Shown here: positions 49,901-62,880 of the stretch, piece after piece
How positions within the stretch are numbered: the stretch's first letter is position 1
Layout of the letters: each line of letters opens with the position of its first letter
Source of the DNA: Diplosphaera chodatii
Taxonomy: Eukaryota > Chlorophyta > Trebouxiophyceae > Prasiolales > Stichococcaceae
Assembly (NCBI GenBank): GCA_032358165.1
Contig: JAALGY010000035.1
Span: 1 to 64,000, forward strand
Length of the DNA stretch: 64,000 nt
Direction: 5' to 3'
Translations under genes and position numbers: made by a program
The notes under the pieces: model-generated
What the model saw: the letters and a program-made list of their open reading frames with translations, nothing else
Told to the model about the DNA's origin: nothing
The model's database searches: none

Positions 49901-52900
49901 CTACTTCTTCGATCGGCAGCTCTGCAACCGGGCCCAACTTGGATGGCCGAAGCAGCAGCCACAAAACTGGCACGGCTGTCTCGGCAGCCTCGCCCACTGC
50001 AAGGCTCCTGCAGGCAGCGATGTCAGACCCCTTTAGCTCTGCGGTGGAAGCAACCATCCGGATGTGGTAGTACGTGCTCAAACTGCCGCAAGAGTCCAGC
50101 AAGTTCGGCTAGTGGTAACCAGCACAAATGCTGCATGTTGACACATGCAGGCCAGGACGAGGGGCTGCGCCAGCGTGCAGCGCCGCGACGCGCCTGCGGT
50201 AGCCGACGGAGGCGACCCGGAAGCGCTCCAGGGGGCGCAGGGCGCGGGCGTGCGCCAGCAGCCCCTGCCACTGCGCCGCCAGCGCCGCGCCCGCCTCGTC
50301 CGACGGCTCCACCTCCTCCAGCTCAGCTGCAGGGCACCGCGACCAGGCTCTTTGGCAATATCAGCAGTCGGCCATCCGGTGGCTGGCAGACACCCGGCAG
50401 AAGCCTTCAGATGCTTTACTACCTAGTAGTGCTCACACATTGAGCAGTGCAGCCGACCGGCATGTGAGAGCACTGAATAAATCTATTTACACATATGTGA
50501 CAGCAGATGTTGTGCTCCATATACATCTATATATGTCAAACAACTGCCAAAGGGACATGTGCCAGTGCACAGTGTCCTAGATACTCACTGAGGTCGTCGA
50601 CCGGTGGCACAATGGCAGTGCTGCGAAGGTGCACAGCCGGCTGCTGGGGAGCGCCGTCCTCGGCCTGCTCATCCGCGGGGGAGCCTGACCGCCAGTCGTC
50701 GCTGTCAGCGCCCTGCGTCTGCTGCAGGGCAGCCGCCGTCTGCATGGGGGACGTCGCATTGTAGTGCGCGATGCGGGCCGCCTCCGCCTGCGCGCGTGCG
50801 ATGCCGGCGGCGCTGTCGGGCTGGGGCCGGCGGCCGCGCCGGGGCCCCGCCGGCTGCTGCACCTCGGGCGGCGGGCCCCGGTGCACCGGCCGCATCACCC
50901 CCAGCCGGCACATGTAGGTGCGCAGGTGGCGCAGCAGCCCCGACCGCAGCAGCACCACCTGCCAGTCACCACGACAGCTCAGCACGCTCGCTGGAGGCGT
51001 GTGGCTGCACCCTGAGCAGGTGGTGACCACAAGTACTGGCCCCAGAAACCTCTGACAACAACTTCAATTGATTACCTGGTCACCCGGCCAGGGCAGGAAC
51101 AGCGGGCAGTGCAGCTGGTCGGCTGTGTGCAGGAAGGCGGTTCGCGGCAGCACCACGCCCCCCGTTGCACCCTCCTCCTGCCCCACCTCCTCCTGCAGGA
51201 CCATGGGTGACTGGATCCGTTGAAGGATGAACGCTGACAATAGTGAGCCCAGTGATACTTGTCAGAACGAGTGACTTGACGAGATTTTAGACACAGAGAG
51301 ATAGCGAGTACCCAATCTTTTTGCTTTTTGGTTGGTGCTGGCATCCACGCTTCTGACCCATCGAAAGATAACCCAAATAGATGCAGGTTTGCACATATTT
51401 TGTACAGTGGCACCCATCTTATCTGTGATTAGGTAGTGATGACGATGAACACTAAAACAACCGCGGCAATATTCGCAATAACAAAATTCAATATATGATC
51501 ATGATCACCGTGAGAAATGAATAATGATATAATTATAGTGAAAACAAAAATCACAATATTTATTTAAGATCATAATTATTATCATCATTGCTGTGGTGAT
51601 GATCACGGTTATTTTATTGTATCATTATGAATATAACTATCAACATTACTCCATGTCAATCGTAGGTGTGGAGATACGAACGGTGAGAAATCAGCATACT
51701 GCAGAGACGCGCCAAAAAATACATGAAAGCAGCATCAATATGACACTTTTTGCATATCCTCACGATTTGCGCGGGCAGCACCTGCAGGGCGGCGACGTGC
51801 AGGAGCATGGCGCGCATGTCAGGGGCGGCGGCCAGGCTGGCTCGCCAGGGCGCCTGCCACCGAGCCAGCCACGCGCCGCTGAGCACCCCCGCCTCCCCCA
51901 GCGCCTCCTCGATGGCCGCCACCGCGCCCGCCATCTCCCCGGCCGTCCGCGCCGCCGCGATGCGCTCCAGCGACATCGCATGCCGCTGCAGCCACCGCTG
52001 GCCCTGCACGGGATGGTACATCATGTGATGTGGCGGCTGCAACCGGGGCTCCTGACTGCGCATCATGTCGCATGGATAGCGGCGGCAAAAAAAACGCAAG
52101 CAAGGTGTGAAGGGGCGGCTCACCCGGAACCAGAAGGGCGCGCAGCCCAGCAGCGCGTCGCAGGCGGACAGGATGCGGCCCTCCAGGGAGGCGAACATCC
52201 CCAGCGTCGCCCAGTTGCCCTCGCCCCGCATCAGCTGCGGTGGGAGCACGGGCGGGTGTTGTGGTCTGTCGGCGCCGTAGAACACCAGAGTCGGCCCCCA
52301 AGTAACAGGCTTGCAGCCTCTGGTGGACAGCAGGTGGGGCGTGGTCGCTTGTTGTGGGATCGGTTGGCTGTTGAGGCAGCCACTACATGACACCTTGTAT
52401 TATATCTCATCAGATTCACTTTGGAAGGGATGGAGCATGTCGTGCGAGCAGGCGGGTGCCGCACCGGCGCCAGGATGCCCGAGAAGCCGTCGGGCCGGCT
52501 GGCCGCCAGCTGCGGCGGCGACAGCACCGGCAGCGGCTCCGACTGCCCCTCAGCCGCCAGCACCGCGCTCGCCGGCAGGCTGACCTGCGCCGCGGGTGGG
52601 TGTGGCAACGCCGGCGGCGGCAGCCCCGGCACCGCTGCGACGGGCGCCCCCGGCAGCGACCGCACCAGGGGCACCGTCGACAGCGCCTTCAGCAGGCCGG
52701 CCTCGCGGTCGATGCGGCCGCGCTGCAGCCAGGCCACCACCGTGGCGATGTCCTCCCCTGCACGGCACCCGGCACACGAAGGTCCACACTGGTCACGGGT
52801 GCCTGCCACCAATGGCAACACTTGCGCTGATGCACGGCACCGAAAGAGCGCTCCTGCAACAGTTGCATTGCTGAATGACGACTGTGGGCCTATCAGCTCC

Positions 52901-55900
52901 TCACCGTCATACCAGCCCCAGGATGTGCCGTTCTCGGTTTCCACATACAGCCGCCAGGCGGCCGCAGCGCTGCCAAACGCCCAGTACCGCCGCCGGTGGT
53001 AGTCCCAGCCCAGCGCCCGCCGCAGGCCCAGCCGCGTGCTGTGGCGCCAGCGCAGCCAATCAGCCACAGGGCCTGCACACACCTCAGGACAGGCTGTCCA
53101 TCTTTGAGCAGCATCATGCCGAGCAGCATCTTACTGGGAACGAGGAGTCAGGGGCATACTACGATGTTGGAGCAAGTGACAACGGACCAGGGAATGTAGG
53201 CAGCGGCGGCGGCGCTGCTGCTTCGCCAGCAGCAGGCGGCTGGGCACCCGCAGGAATTGCCCCGACCGGCTGGCCATCTGCCAGTGGGGCCGCCTGCACA
53301 CAGGGCCCAGTTCCTTGCACCAGTGTGCATCCAAGTCCAACCGATGCCATGTACCCGATGATAGCAGATGGCTGAACGTGGCTTGGGAGGCGTGAGGTGG
53401 ACAGGGCGCAGGTACAATGCAGTGCGCAGCACCGGTGGAGCGGGCGGGGCGGGGGGCGTCGCCAGCGCCGCGGCGGGCCACTCCTCTGCGTGCCGACCCA
53501 GCAGGTCCCTGACCTTGCTGCCCGTCAGCGCCAGGATGGTGAGCCCCGACAGCGCCGCGACCCGCTGCTGGGGCGACACCGCCACATAGTCGCCATACGC
53601 CATAGCCAGGCCCGCATCCTGTGCACATTGTGAGAACATCACGTCCCACGCCTGGCCGCGGGGATTGGGACAGTGTGCAGGAGGGTGGCAGTCTCGTCCT
53701 GTCTGCCGGCAGCAAGTCCCCTGCTGTCCATCAGGACGGGACACAGCAGCAACGGTGCACCCGGTGGAGGTCCTCGACCCAGCCCGCGGGCGCGGAGGCG
53801 AGCGCGGCGCCGCAGCGGCTCATCCAGGTGCCCGGGCCGCCGCTGTCGGGCGACTGCAGCGCCGCCTGCAGCCTCACCGGCGCACCCTCCTCCTGCACCT
53901 TGTCCTGCCCGCATGCACACGCCGGTCAGTGCGCACCGCGGCAGGGCGTCAGCACCCGCTGAGCAGCAGGCACAGGCGGCGCTCGCACACATTGGCGGCA
54001 GCACCTGGTAGGCGCGGAGCAGGGCGCAGTGCACATCCCGCAGCAGGACGGCCGTCGCAGCGCCGGCCTCGTCCATGACCACCTGGCCTGTGAACTCTGG
54101 CTTCGGAAGCAGGGCCCCACCTGCCAGTCCAGCATTGATGTACTTTAGATCGTGGCACGCTGCGAGTGTGCAGCAACAGCACCACCGCGATTGGACCAGG
54201 TAAAACGTGTAAGCAGGCGCACCTGCAGCTGCAGCTGCCAGCGTGGCCTCCGCTGTGGCTGCTCCCGCACTGGAGGGATCAGGCACAGCGCCGCCAGAAC
54301 TGGCGCCGCCACCGCTGCTGGCCGCAGCGGTGGCATCCACTGCCAGACGCACCCTGATGCCTGTCGTAGATCCAGCCCCGGCCTGCACATAACATGTTTG
54401 CTGAAACCATGTGTTGGGCAGCAAAGATCCATTTGGTGCAACTCAATATGACTGCACGTATAAAATGCATGGGTGCTATGCTTCGGGCACCTCGTCAGCT
54501 TCGAGCTTCCTGCGTGCCCTGCTCCTGGAGTCCTTTGCATCTGGCGCGGGCTTCTCTTTGGGGTTGCCGGGCACGGCCGGCTGGGTCGCCTGCAGGCGAG
54601 TGGGGCCCGGCGCGACAGCCGCTTCCAGGCGCCACAGCGGGAAGGGCGCCAGTCCCAGGATATCCCCATATGTCTGCGGTGCCAGCCAAGCACCTCGGTG
54701 TCGTCAAACGCTGCAACACATGCAGTCAAGACGGCTGGCTCACAATCTGCACGTGTTTGGCGCTGCGGCGACATGCGCGCACCTGCGTGAACTCCCAGAC
54801 CACCAGCAGGTCGGGCAGCAGGTCCTGCGGCAGGCGGAAGTCCCTGTGCAGCGGTGGCGGCGGCCCCCGCAGGCTGGACGCCGCCCTCTCCTTGCGCTGC
54901 CGCTGCCGCAGCGCCTCCGCCGCCGCCGCCGCCCGCGCCTCACGCGCCGCCCGCTGCTTCTCGCGCCGCCGCGACGCCTCATCAGCCCGCTTCTGGTCTG
55001 CTGCCTGCAGAGCCGGCCACCATACTGTCGGCCGATGTCAGGAATGCACGAGTCACGTACGCAGGACCCGCCTGCCATGTCGCATTGCCAAACCTGCACC
55101 TTGGCGCTGGAGTACAGCAGCTCCTTGTCAGCCGCCTCCTGCTTGGCAGGGCGGCTGCGCTGCGGAGTGCTGCTGTGGCTGCCGTTGGCGCCGCCGAAGC
55201 GGACCTTCAGCCTCGGAGTCTGCAGGCAGTCACCTCGAGGTCTGGCTGCTTCCTGTGCAGACACATTATTCCATATGCACGCAGCGCAAGGGGCTCGAGC
55301 ACGCATTACAGCACCTGCAATTGGTTTGGATCCTCCACAGCACCGCCTCCGCTGCCCAACCGCACTTTCAGCCGCTTCTGGGTGTGGTTAGTACTCCCTA
55401 CGACCGCAGTTGCATCACCTGAGCAGCGCTCGTGTGTACTCACGTCTGCCCCCAGGCTTGTGCTTCTGTTGCAAGCACTGAACTGTGCCTGCGGCAATCG
55501 GAAGCACAGCAATGCAGCTGTTGTGCCGCTTGTGTCGTGCTTGTCACCTGGGGTATCATCGGCTTGGCGCTTGCGGCTGTTCTTTGTAGGCGCATCTGCG
55601 TCAGCAGACACTTCCCGAGGCAAGCCTAGCAAAGTCTTGTTCCTGCGGGGTGGTGTGCGCACAAGTTTAGCGAACAGCTCTGATGTTTGCAGCATATTGC
55701 ATGTGCCAGAACACCTGCAAGCAGTTGTGTGCATGCTGTTGTGCCGTGCCTAGCAGCCGAAGCGCCGAGTGTCGCAGAGTCCACGCCAGCAGCAGCCAGC
55801 GCAGCATCTGCCGCCTTGGCTGCCCGTGCGTCCCGCCCATCGGCAGCGGCGCGGCGCCGTGTGCGGGAGAAAATGTCAGCGTAAGCCGCTGCGGGATTCA

Positions 55901-56965
55901 GCAGCCGATAGCGGGCGGCAGACGTGACGACCCACACACCGCCCGTGTCCAGCGACTTGCTGCTGTCTGCCGCCATCAGCCAATCCAGCACGTCCCTGAC
56001 CTCCACATTGAAGCGCGGGCCTGCACAAATTCCAGCCTGTCTCAGAATGACACGATGACTCTGCAACGGTCGCGGTGCAGGTATGACACAAGAAAGCCTA
56101 CCGTCACGCTTTGCAGAACGGCCTGCAGCCGGCAGCAGCGCGCCGCGCAGCGTCAGGGACGTCCCGCTGCGCGCATGCAGCGCCTCCAGCCCCACCAGCT
56201 GGCTGCCCCGCTTGCCGCCGCTGACGCTGAAGTTGTCCAGCAGCCGCAGCGGCAAGCCTCCGTTGCCTGTGGAACGGCCGTGCGACACCATTCGTTGACA
56301 CAGCATTGTGGATCAGCAGCGTGCACCAGCAGCATGCGCTTTTCAGACTGTGGAAGCCGGTGCTGCTTGACAGCACCTGGCTGGATGCTGAACCGGGCTG
56401 GGACGTCTGACTCAGGCTTGCAGCTGGCCGCATCGATGGTGGGCAGTGCCGGCTCTGCCTCTGCCTTGGGCTTGGCTGCTGGTTCGTCTGCCGTGCCGCT
56501 GCCACGGCCGCTGCCACTCTGCTTCTGCTTTTTGGCAGCGGGCGGCGACTCAGCCTTGCTGGCGCTGGCCTGCTTTGCAACGGGCTTCTTGGGCTTGGGC
56601 CCATCCAGGCCAGCGGCCTCCCAGGCGCGGAGGAACACCTGGCGGGCGTCCTCTGCCACCTGCCGCGTCGCCGCATCGTTCACATTGTACACCTCGCAAT
56701 TCTCAAACACGCGAAGGCTGTCGCTGAGCACCTCCTTTGCAGAACTGTAGCTGCTGCGTCGCCAGTTGCTCTTGCGGCCTGCCTCTAGCTGCTTGCATAT
56801 GGTGCCAAGGTCCACAGGATTGGGAATGATTGTGAGGTAGTCCACAAGCTTCAGGGCAACATGATCGACGGGCTTCCTAAAGATTTGGGTTGCTGGATCC
56901 AGCAGAGTTTCCTGGATTGCGTCAAGAGCTGCACTCAGCGATTGTGTTGTTGACTCTGCCTGCAT
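45783..56965 (-). CDS. Giant chromatin protein: Bromo-RFTS-DDT-WHIM-Tudor-ARID-Agenet
   Basis: All segments are on the minus strand with short introns. The start at 56,965 (MQAESTTQSL) puts a bromodomain at the N-terminus. Order: bromodomain (about 56,930-56,610); RFTS/DNMT1-RFD-like domain (56,270-55,850); basic linker with LKVRFG motifs (55,740-55,060); DDT domain (54,840-54,000); WHIM1-like (53,620-53,470); WHIM/WSD-like (53,040-52,660); helical region (52,230-51,770); GDQ-VVLLRSGLLRHLRTYM (51,100-50,900); Tudor-like module (49,700-49,070); ARID (48,480-48,120); Pro-rich linker; Agenet/Tudor-like (47,460-47,150); Gln-rich, then Ala-rich tail to about 45,783. DDT/WHIM proteins partner ISWI remodellers, so this is probably a remodeller subunit reading histone marks. 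A 560-bp AT-rich gap at 51,215-51,775 could be an intron or a boundary between two genes. Exon borders are mostly unverified and the C-terminus is uncertain. Confidence 0.7.
48120..48480 (-). other. ARID domain-coding segment
   Basis: Two exons: FKPIIFARLELDLHRVFWEV then QNRGGYDAVCRGKQWK; and EVCRSLGLDLRGQTSASYNM then RLNYEKSLLDFEHYL. This is the ARID/BRIGHT helix pattern (D-L-x-x-L-F-x-x-V-x-x-R-G-G-x-x-x-V, K-x-W, S-A-S-Y-x-L-R-x-x-Y-E-K-x-L). ARIDs bind DNA, usually AT-rich. Confidence 0.8.
49070..49710 (-). other. ARF/BRWD-type Tudor-like module
   Basis: Reads RRRHTWTPGSRFRMYFGGKK, VYYKGFVNTVRP, AAYDPWESVRVEWDV and VSPWEIERDPEEDAIWEEK. The G-x-R-F-R-M-x-F, K-G-x-V, D-P-W-x-S-x-x-V-x-W-D and V-S-P-W-E-I-E blocks are shared by auxin response factor ancillary domains and the cryptic Tudor of BRWD/PHIP proteins. 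No WD40 repeats or B3 domain were found, so this is neither of those proteins. Confidence 0.65.
51215..51775. other. AT-rich intron or gene boundary in the chromatin locus
   Basis: A 560-bp interval, very AT-rich at 51,460-51,620 and rich in GATCA/TTATT words including an imperfect inverted repeat. It separates the helical region after the WHIM domains from the GDQ-VVLLRSGLLRH segment. It resembles the long AT-rich SEC10 intron, which favours an intron, but a second gene starting below it is possible. Confidence 0.5.
52660..53620 (-). other. WHIM1 and WHIM/WSD-like segments
   Basis: WHIM1-like: YGDYVAVSPQQRVAALSGLT then LTGSKVRDLLGRHAEEW. WHIM2/3 (WSD)-like: RALGWDYHRRRYWAFGSAAA, WRLYVETENGTSWGWYDGEE and ATVVAWLQRGRIDREAGLLK. 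The G-x-D-x-x-x-x-R-Y-W block and the following W-L-x-x-R-G-x-R/D-E are typical of the ISWI-ruler motif of ACF1/RLT-type proteins. Confidence 0.7.
54000..54990 (-). other. DDT domain-coding segment
   Basis: Carries FRLPQDLLPDLLVVWEFTQ, FDDTEVLGLAPQTYGDILGL followed by APFPLWRLEAAVA, and AVLLRDVHCALLRAYQ, the three blocks of a DDT domain (L-L-M-V-W-E-F, P-F-x-L-x-x-L-E, L-L-x-x-I/V-H-x-x-L-L-R). An Arg/Ala-rich coiled stretch (REKQRAAREARAAAAAAEAL) precedes it. Confidence 0.75.
55850..56270 (-). other. RFTS (DNMT1-RFD-like) coding segment
   Basis: Two exons give LPLRLLDNFSVSGGKRGSQL, LVGLEALHARSG and LTLRGALLPAAG, then FNVEVRDVLDWLMAADSS and GGVWVVTSAARYRLLNPAAA followed by YADIFSRTRRR. The order matches the replication-foci-targeting domain of plant DNMT1/MET1: L-D-N-F-x-L, P-L-E-x-L, G-x-x-L/M-P, W-x-I/M, V-W-I/V-x-T and Y-R-L-x-x-P-x-x-x-Y-x-x-I/W-F/Y. 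No methyltransferase domain follows. Confidence 0.65.
56610..56930 (-). other. Bromodomain-coding segment
   Basis: Shows IQETLLDPATQIFRKPVDH, LTIIPNPVDLGTICKQLEAG (ZA-loop PxDLGTI) and VFENCEVYNVN, with the acetyl-lysine-binding Asn of the NCxxYN motif present. Being within the first 15 residues of the predicted protein supports the chosen start. Confidence 0.85.
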
Positions 56966-57426
56966 TGGATCGAATGACTGCCTGGTAGCCAAGGACCAGG
57001 CGCCTCTTGTCAACCACTGCGGTCCCCAGCACGTGGCATGCTGGGCCAGTGATCTGCTCACATGAGCAGTTGTGCAACAGGCATGTTGATCGGCAAATGT
57101 GAAATGTGCAGCATGTGCATGAGCTTGCTCAGGAAGTTCGTGGCCTTCGTCAAGGCAGAGCTTTGCTGATGCGTACGCTGATGTGATTTGTCGCTTCCTC
57201 AACTGCTGTCACGCTCTGCTGCACGTTGTGAGAGCTCCAGCAGCGGTCCGCAGAAGGAAACACATTGCCCATGCTCTCAGCCCTGTGCGCAGGTCGACCC
57301 TCGCTACCTGCGCCAGAATGACAGGGCTCCTCGAACGGCTGTAATGCGGTTGCTGCAGCTTATGTCGACAGCGGACGTCGTGCCTCCTGGTTCGCGCTGT
57401 GGCACATGATACTGGCCACATAGCGC
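56966..57426. promoter_or_regulatory. Divergent promoter region, chromatin gene and AAA ATPase
   Basis: About 460 bp lies between two divergent start codons. No core element is obvious. Open frames continuing upstream of the bromodomain start are of low complexity and are not family-like. Confidence 0.4.
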
Positions 57427-59838
<2,412 letters not shown>

Positions 59839-59962
59839 TGCGCAGCAGTGCGGCGAGTTTCAATGTTGTTGTGGCAACTGCCAGAGTTGTTTTTGCTGGC
59901 GGCCTGTACAAATATTAGCCCGACGGAGCATAGCTCGGTGGTCGCTTAACTGGATGCTGCAG

Positions 59963-61511
59963 TCATGCTCCATACTTGGGCGCCCGCCCGAGCTTGTATG
60001 CTAGTTCCGGCAGCAGCCGCTCTGCCAGGATGGCGCCTGCGCCGCCGTGCCGACTGCAGCCGCCCAGGCTCAGCTGCTGGCATGCGTCAACACGCACGAC
60101 AGCCGGCAGCCTCTGCGCCGTCAGCAGCGGCGCCTGTTCCTCCACCGCCACAGGCTCATCCCCGCAAAGCTGGAAGCTCTGCCGGGGCCGAAGGCCGCCA
60201 CCGCAGCCGCCCGGCCGGAGCACCGCTTGCGCTGAGGGCAGTTCTCTGCCGTGGCTGCCTAGCACCAGCGTTATCAGGAGGCTGTCCCTGGCACCCGGCT
60301 GCTGGTTGACTTGCTGCACCAGGGCGTCCAGCCACTCCAGCTGAGCGCACGCGTCTGCAAACTGCACGCTGGGCTCGGCTGCCATCTCGGCGCTGTGCCC
60401 CGGCGCCACGTGCAGCAGCAGCATGTCGAGCGAGTCATCGTTGTCCTGCTGCGCTGGCTGGTTGTCGTCAGGGGTAGGCCGCGCATCCAGCCCTGCAGCA
60501 TGAGATCGCATCTGTGCATGCTGAAGTGTGCGTACGCAAGTAGGCGCTGGTGAAGCACGTCATTGTCTCAGGCACACCTCAAGGCATGCTGCATGCAAGC
60601 AGGTGGATGCTTGCTGGACTGAACAGACACAGAGGTCGCTCAGGTCAGCAGCTCCGTGCTGGAGGCTCACACAATGGCGGGATCCCATTCACCTAAGACC
60701 ATGCTGACAGCTGATGCAACTGCTTCTGGTGTGGGCAGGTCGCTGAGAGCCGGCTGTGCATCCTTCAGCCCAGCCACCAGCTGCGACAGCCCAGTCACGG
60801 TCTGGAAGCCAGCCCATGCCGCCAGGGCTACCGCCTCATCCGCCGTGGACGCAAAAGCTGCAGCAAGCTGCTTGAATCTGCGCGTGTCAATCTGCAGTGA
60901 TGCCAAGTGCCCCTTCGTCCGCAACATCCGTCAGGGCTGGGAGCATCGTCTGCAGGCACACCTGTGTGCAACATCCGGCGGCCTGCTTGCTGCCCTGCGG
61001 GCGGCCACATCCAAACCAAATAGCTGAGCTAGGCGGTCAAGATCAGCAGCGAGCCTGCTGCCTGTAGATGTGAGGCAACCACTCATTTTGAAAACGACGT
61101 ACTTTTCCTGCTCCTTCGGCAAGTGTCAACTGGCTCACTTCAGCAGCGAACATGTGCTCCAAATCAATAAAGCGCCACATCGCAGAACCCAGCACCTGTG
61201 CATGGTGACTGCACGGCTAGCATGCCACAGCAGCCGTCACGTGCAATGCCGTCTAGGTGCGGACACATTGCATGGTCAAGGCTGGTGCCAGCGGCTGCAT
61301 TGCCTTCTGTGCGTGCTGCCGGCATGAGAGCGCCATCCGCATATAGAATCAAGCACTTTGGCGGCGGATCCTGGAGCGCAGCTGAGTGCCTGGCATCCTG
61401 TTCGGCTGTAGGTGCGACACGCTGTACGTCATTACAGTCGATGCAATCGCACGGTTCCCTTTGAAAGCGGGGGCGGGGCATCTCAGCCTGCAAATTGCAA
61501 TGGCGCCGCAA
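59963..61511 (-). CDS. Possible alkaline-phosphatase-superfamily protein
   Basis: Four or more minus-strand segments appear to form one gene. About 61,375-61,210: DPPPKCLILYADGALMPAAR and MCPHLDGIARDGCCGMLAV, resembling the first strand and the P-x-L-D-x-L/I-x-x-x-G-x-x-G block of metal-dependent alkaline-phosphatase-like enzymes. About 61,120-60,960: MSGCLTSTGSRLAADLDRLA. 60,927-60,667: RRFKQLAAAFASTADEAVAL. 60,511-59,963: DNDDSLDMLLLHVAP, then SLLITLVLGSHGRELPSAQ and the C-terminal tail. The usual nucleophile and metal ligands are not clearly in place (YADGALM, GSHGRE), so it may be a non-catalytic member or the assignment may be wrong. The start is uncertain; stop TGA near 59,963. Confidence 0.4.
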
Positions 61512-62060
61512 GACTTACTGGGTTGTCAGCCTACGTTCTGTCCAAGTCGTGAAGCCGATTGAGCTCTGCTTGTGCACACGTATTGCAGGTCGCCCTCTCT
61601 CGCTCTTTGTCGATCATTTGCACAATGTCTGCACGGGCAGACACGTGACGACATGATGTCATTTTGATAGGAGGCCCAGCCAGACCTTTCCGCTACAGCT
61701 GAAAGGAAGCCATCTGAAGGGACACGGCGGAGTCAGAGCAGACCCAACTCTGCAATGCCTGCGCGGTGCACCATGTGCCTGTGCTTATATCACGTTAACA
61801 GTTGCGGCGGACGATTTTGATTTGTTGTCAACATTTCGGCCGCATTGTCTCTGGCGGGTGACAACCTGTGTTGCTCTGCCCAGACGGACCACACCACCAT
61901 CCGTGTCAGCAAGTCTCTATAGGTGCAAATTAGTCCTCACGTCAGTGCAACAACAGGAACTGCTCAGGAGGCAGTAGTATACATTTCGTGGTGAGAGCGG
62001 TGCTTGGGAGGGCCCACCTGGCAAAACGCTCGCTGCAGGATTCCGGGTCCAGCCTGCCAA
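61512..62060. promoter_or_regulatory. Divergent intergenic region upstream of UBC7-like gene
   Basis: About 550 bp with no recognisable coding segment. It should contain the promoter and 5' UTR of the E2 gene. Upstream in-frame codons from 62,004 exist but the family start is at 62,061. Confidence 0.4.
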
Positions 62061-62582
62061 ATGTCCTCACCAGGGCAGGCCACGGACCAGGCAAGCCTGC
62101 TCCTGAGCAAGCAGCTGAGGGAGCTTACCAAGCGCCCAGTGGATGGCTTCTCCGCCGGTCTGGTCGACGACGACAACCTGTTTGAGTGGCAGGTCACAGT
62201 CATGGGGCCGCCAGATACGCTATATGAGGGAGGGTTCTTCCACACCAGGCTGACCTTCCCAAAGGACTACCCGCAGAAGCCGCCCACCTGCAGGTTCACC
62301 TCAGAGATGTGGCACCCAAATGTGTTCAGCGATGGGCGCGTTTGCATCTCGATTCTGCACAGTCCTGGGGATGACCCCATGGGTTATGAGTCAGCAGCCG
62401 AGCGGTGGAGCCCGGTCCAGTCGGTGGAGACGATTATGCTGAGCATTATCTCGATGCTGTCGTCCCCCAACGATGAGTCGCCAGCCAACATAGACGCAGC
62501 CAAGCAGTGGCGGGAGGACCGGGAGGGTTTCAAAAAGAAGGTCGGCAAGATCGTGCGGAAGTCCCAGGAGACGTTCCTCTGA
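62061..62582 (+). CDS. UBC7: Ubiquitin-conjugating enzyme E2, UBC7/UBE2G type
   Basis: E2 enzyme of the UBC7/UBE2G class, which works with ER-associated degradation E3 ligases and builds Lys48 chains. The single-exon frame gives 173 residues from MSSPGQATDQASLLLSKQLR. Features in order: KRPVDGFSAGLVDDDNLFEW, the E2 core GPPDTLYEGGFFHTRLTFP, DYPQKPPTCRFTSEMWHPNV (HPN motif), active-site Cys in GRVCISILHSPGDDPMGYE with the acidic-loop insertion that marks UBC7/CDC34-type E2s, then SIISMLSSPNDESPANIDAA. Complete and full-length. An in-frame ATG lies 57 nt upstream (62,004), but alignment with the family supports 62,061. It has no introns although its neighbours have many. Confidence 0.95.
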   Translation: MSSPGQATDQASLLLSKQLRELTKRPVDGFSAGLVDDDNLFEWQVTVMGPPDTLYEGGFFHTRLTFPKDYPQKPPTCRFTSEMWHPNVFSDGRVCISILHSPGDDPMGYESAAERWSPVQSVETIMLSIISMLSSPNDESPANIDAAKQWREDREGFKKKVGKIVRKSQETFL

Positions 62583-62880
62583 CCCAGGCCACTCTACCTG
62601 CAGCGTCCTGACGCCACAGCAGCATGCAGGGCGTCCGCCCCGCCCAGCTCGGCAGTCTGACTGCCAAAAAGACAGTAGTTTAGTGTAGCTAGCCACTAGG
62701 GAAGTAGTCTAGGTGCCCTGGGACTCCCTTCATGCGTAGAATGTACAGAATGTACAGCCTGTCTGAATGCCTGGTATAACGCTATCCACACTCACAAGTT
62801 GCCCACACGCCAGGCTGACAGGTCAGTCCGCAGTCAAGTGCTTCACAACACCGCATCGGATGGTCAATCCATGCACCCTG
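62583..62880. other. Convergent 3' region, UBC7-like gene and PRP6
   Basis: About 300 bp between the two stop codons, holding both 3' UTRs. Contains repeated AGAATGTACA words near 62,738-62,755. No gene is seen. Confidence 0.5.

Noticed and set aside
55850..56270. DNMT1/MET1 DNA methyltransferase gene
   Set aside because: The RFTS-like domain is not followed by BAH or C5-methyltransferase motifs. DDT and WHIM domains follow instead.
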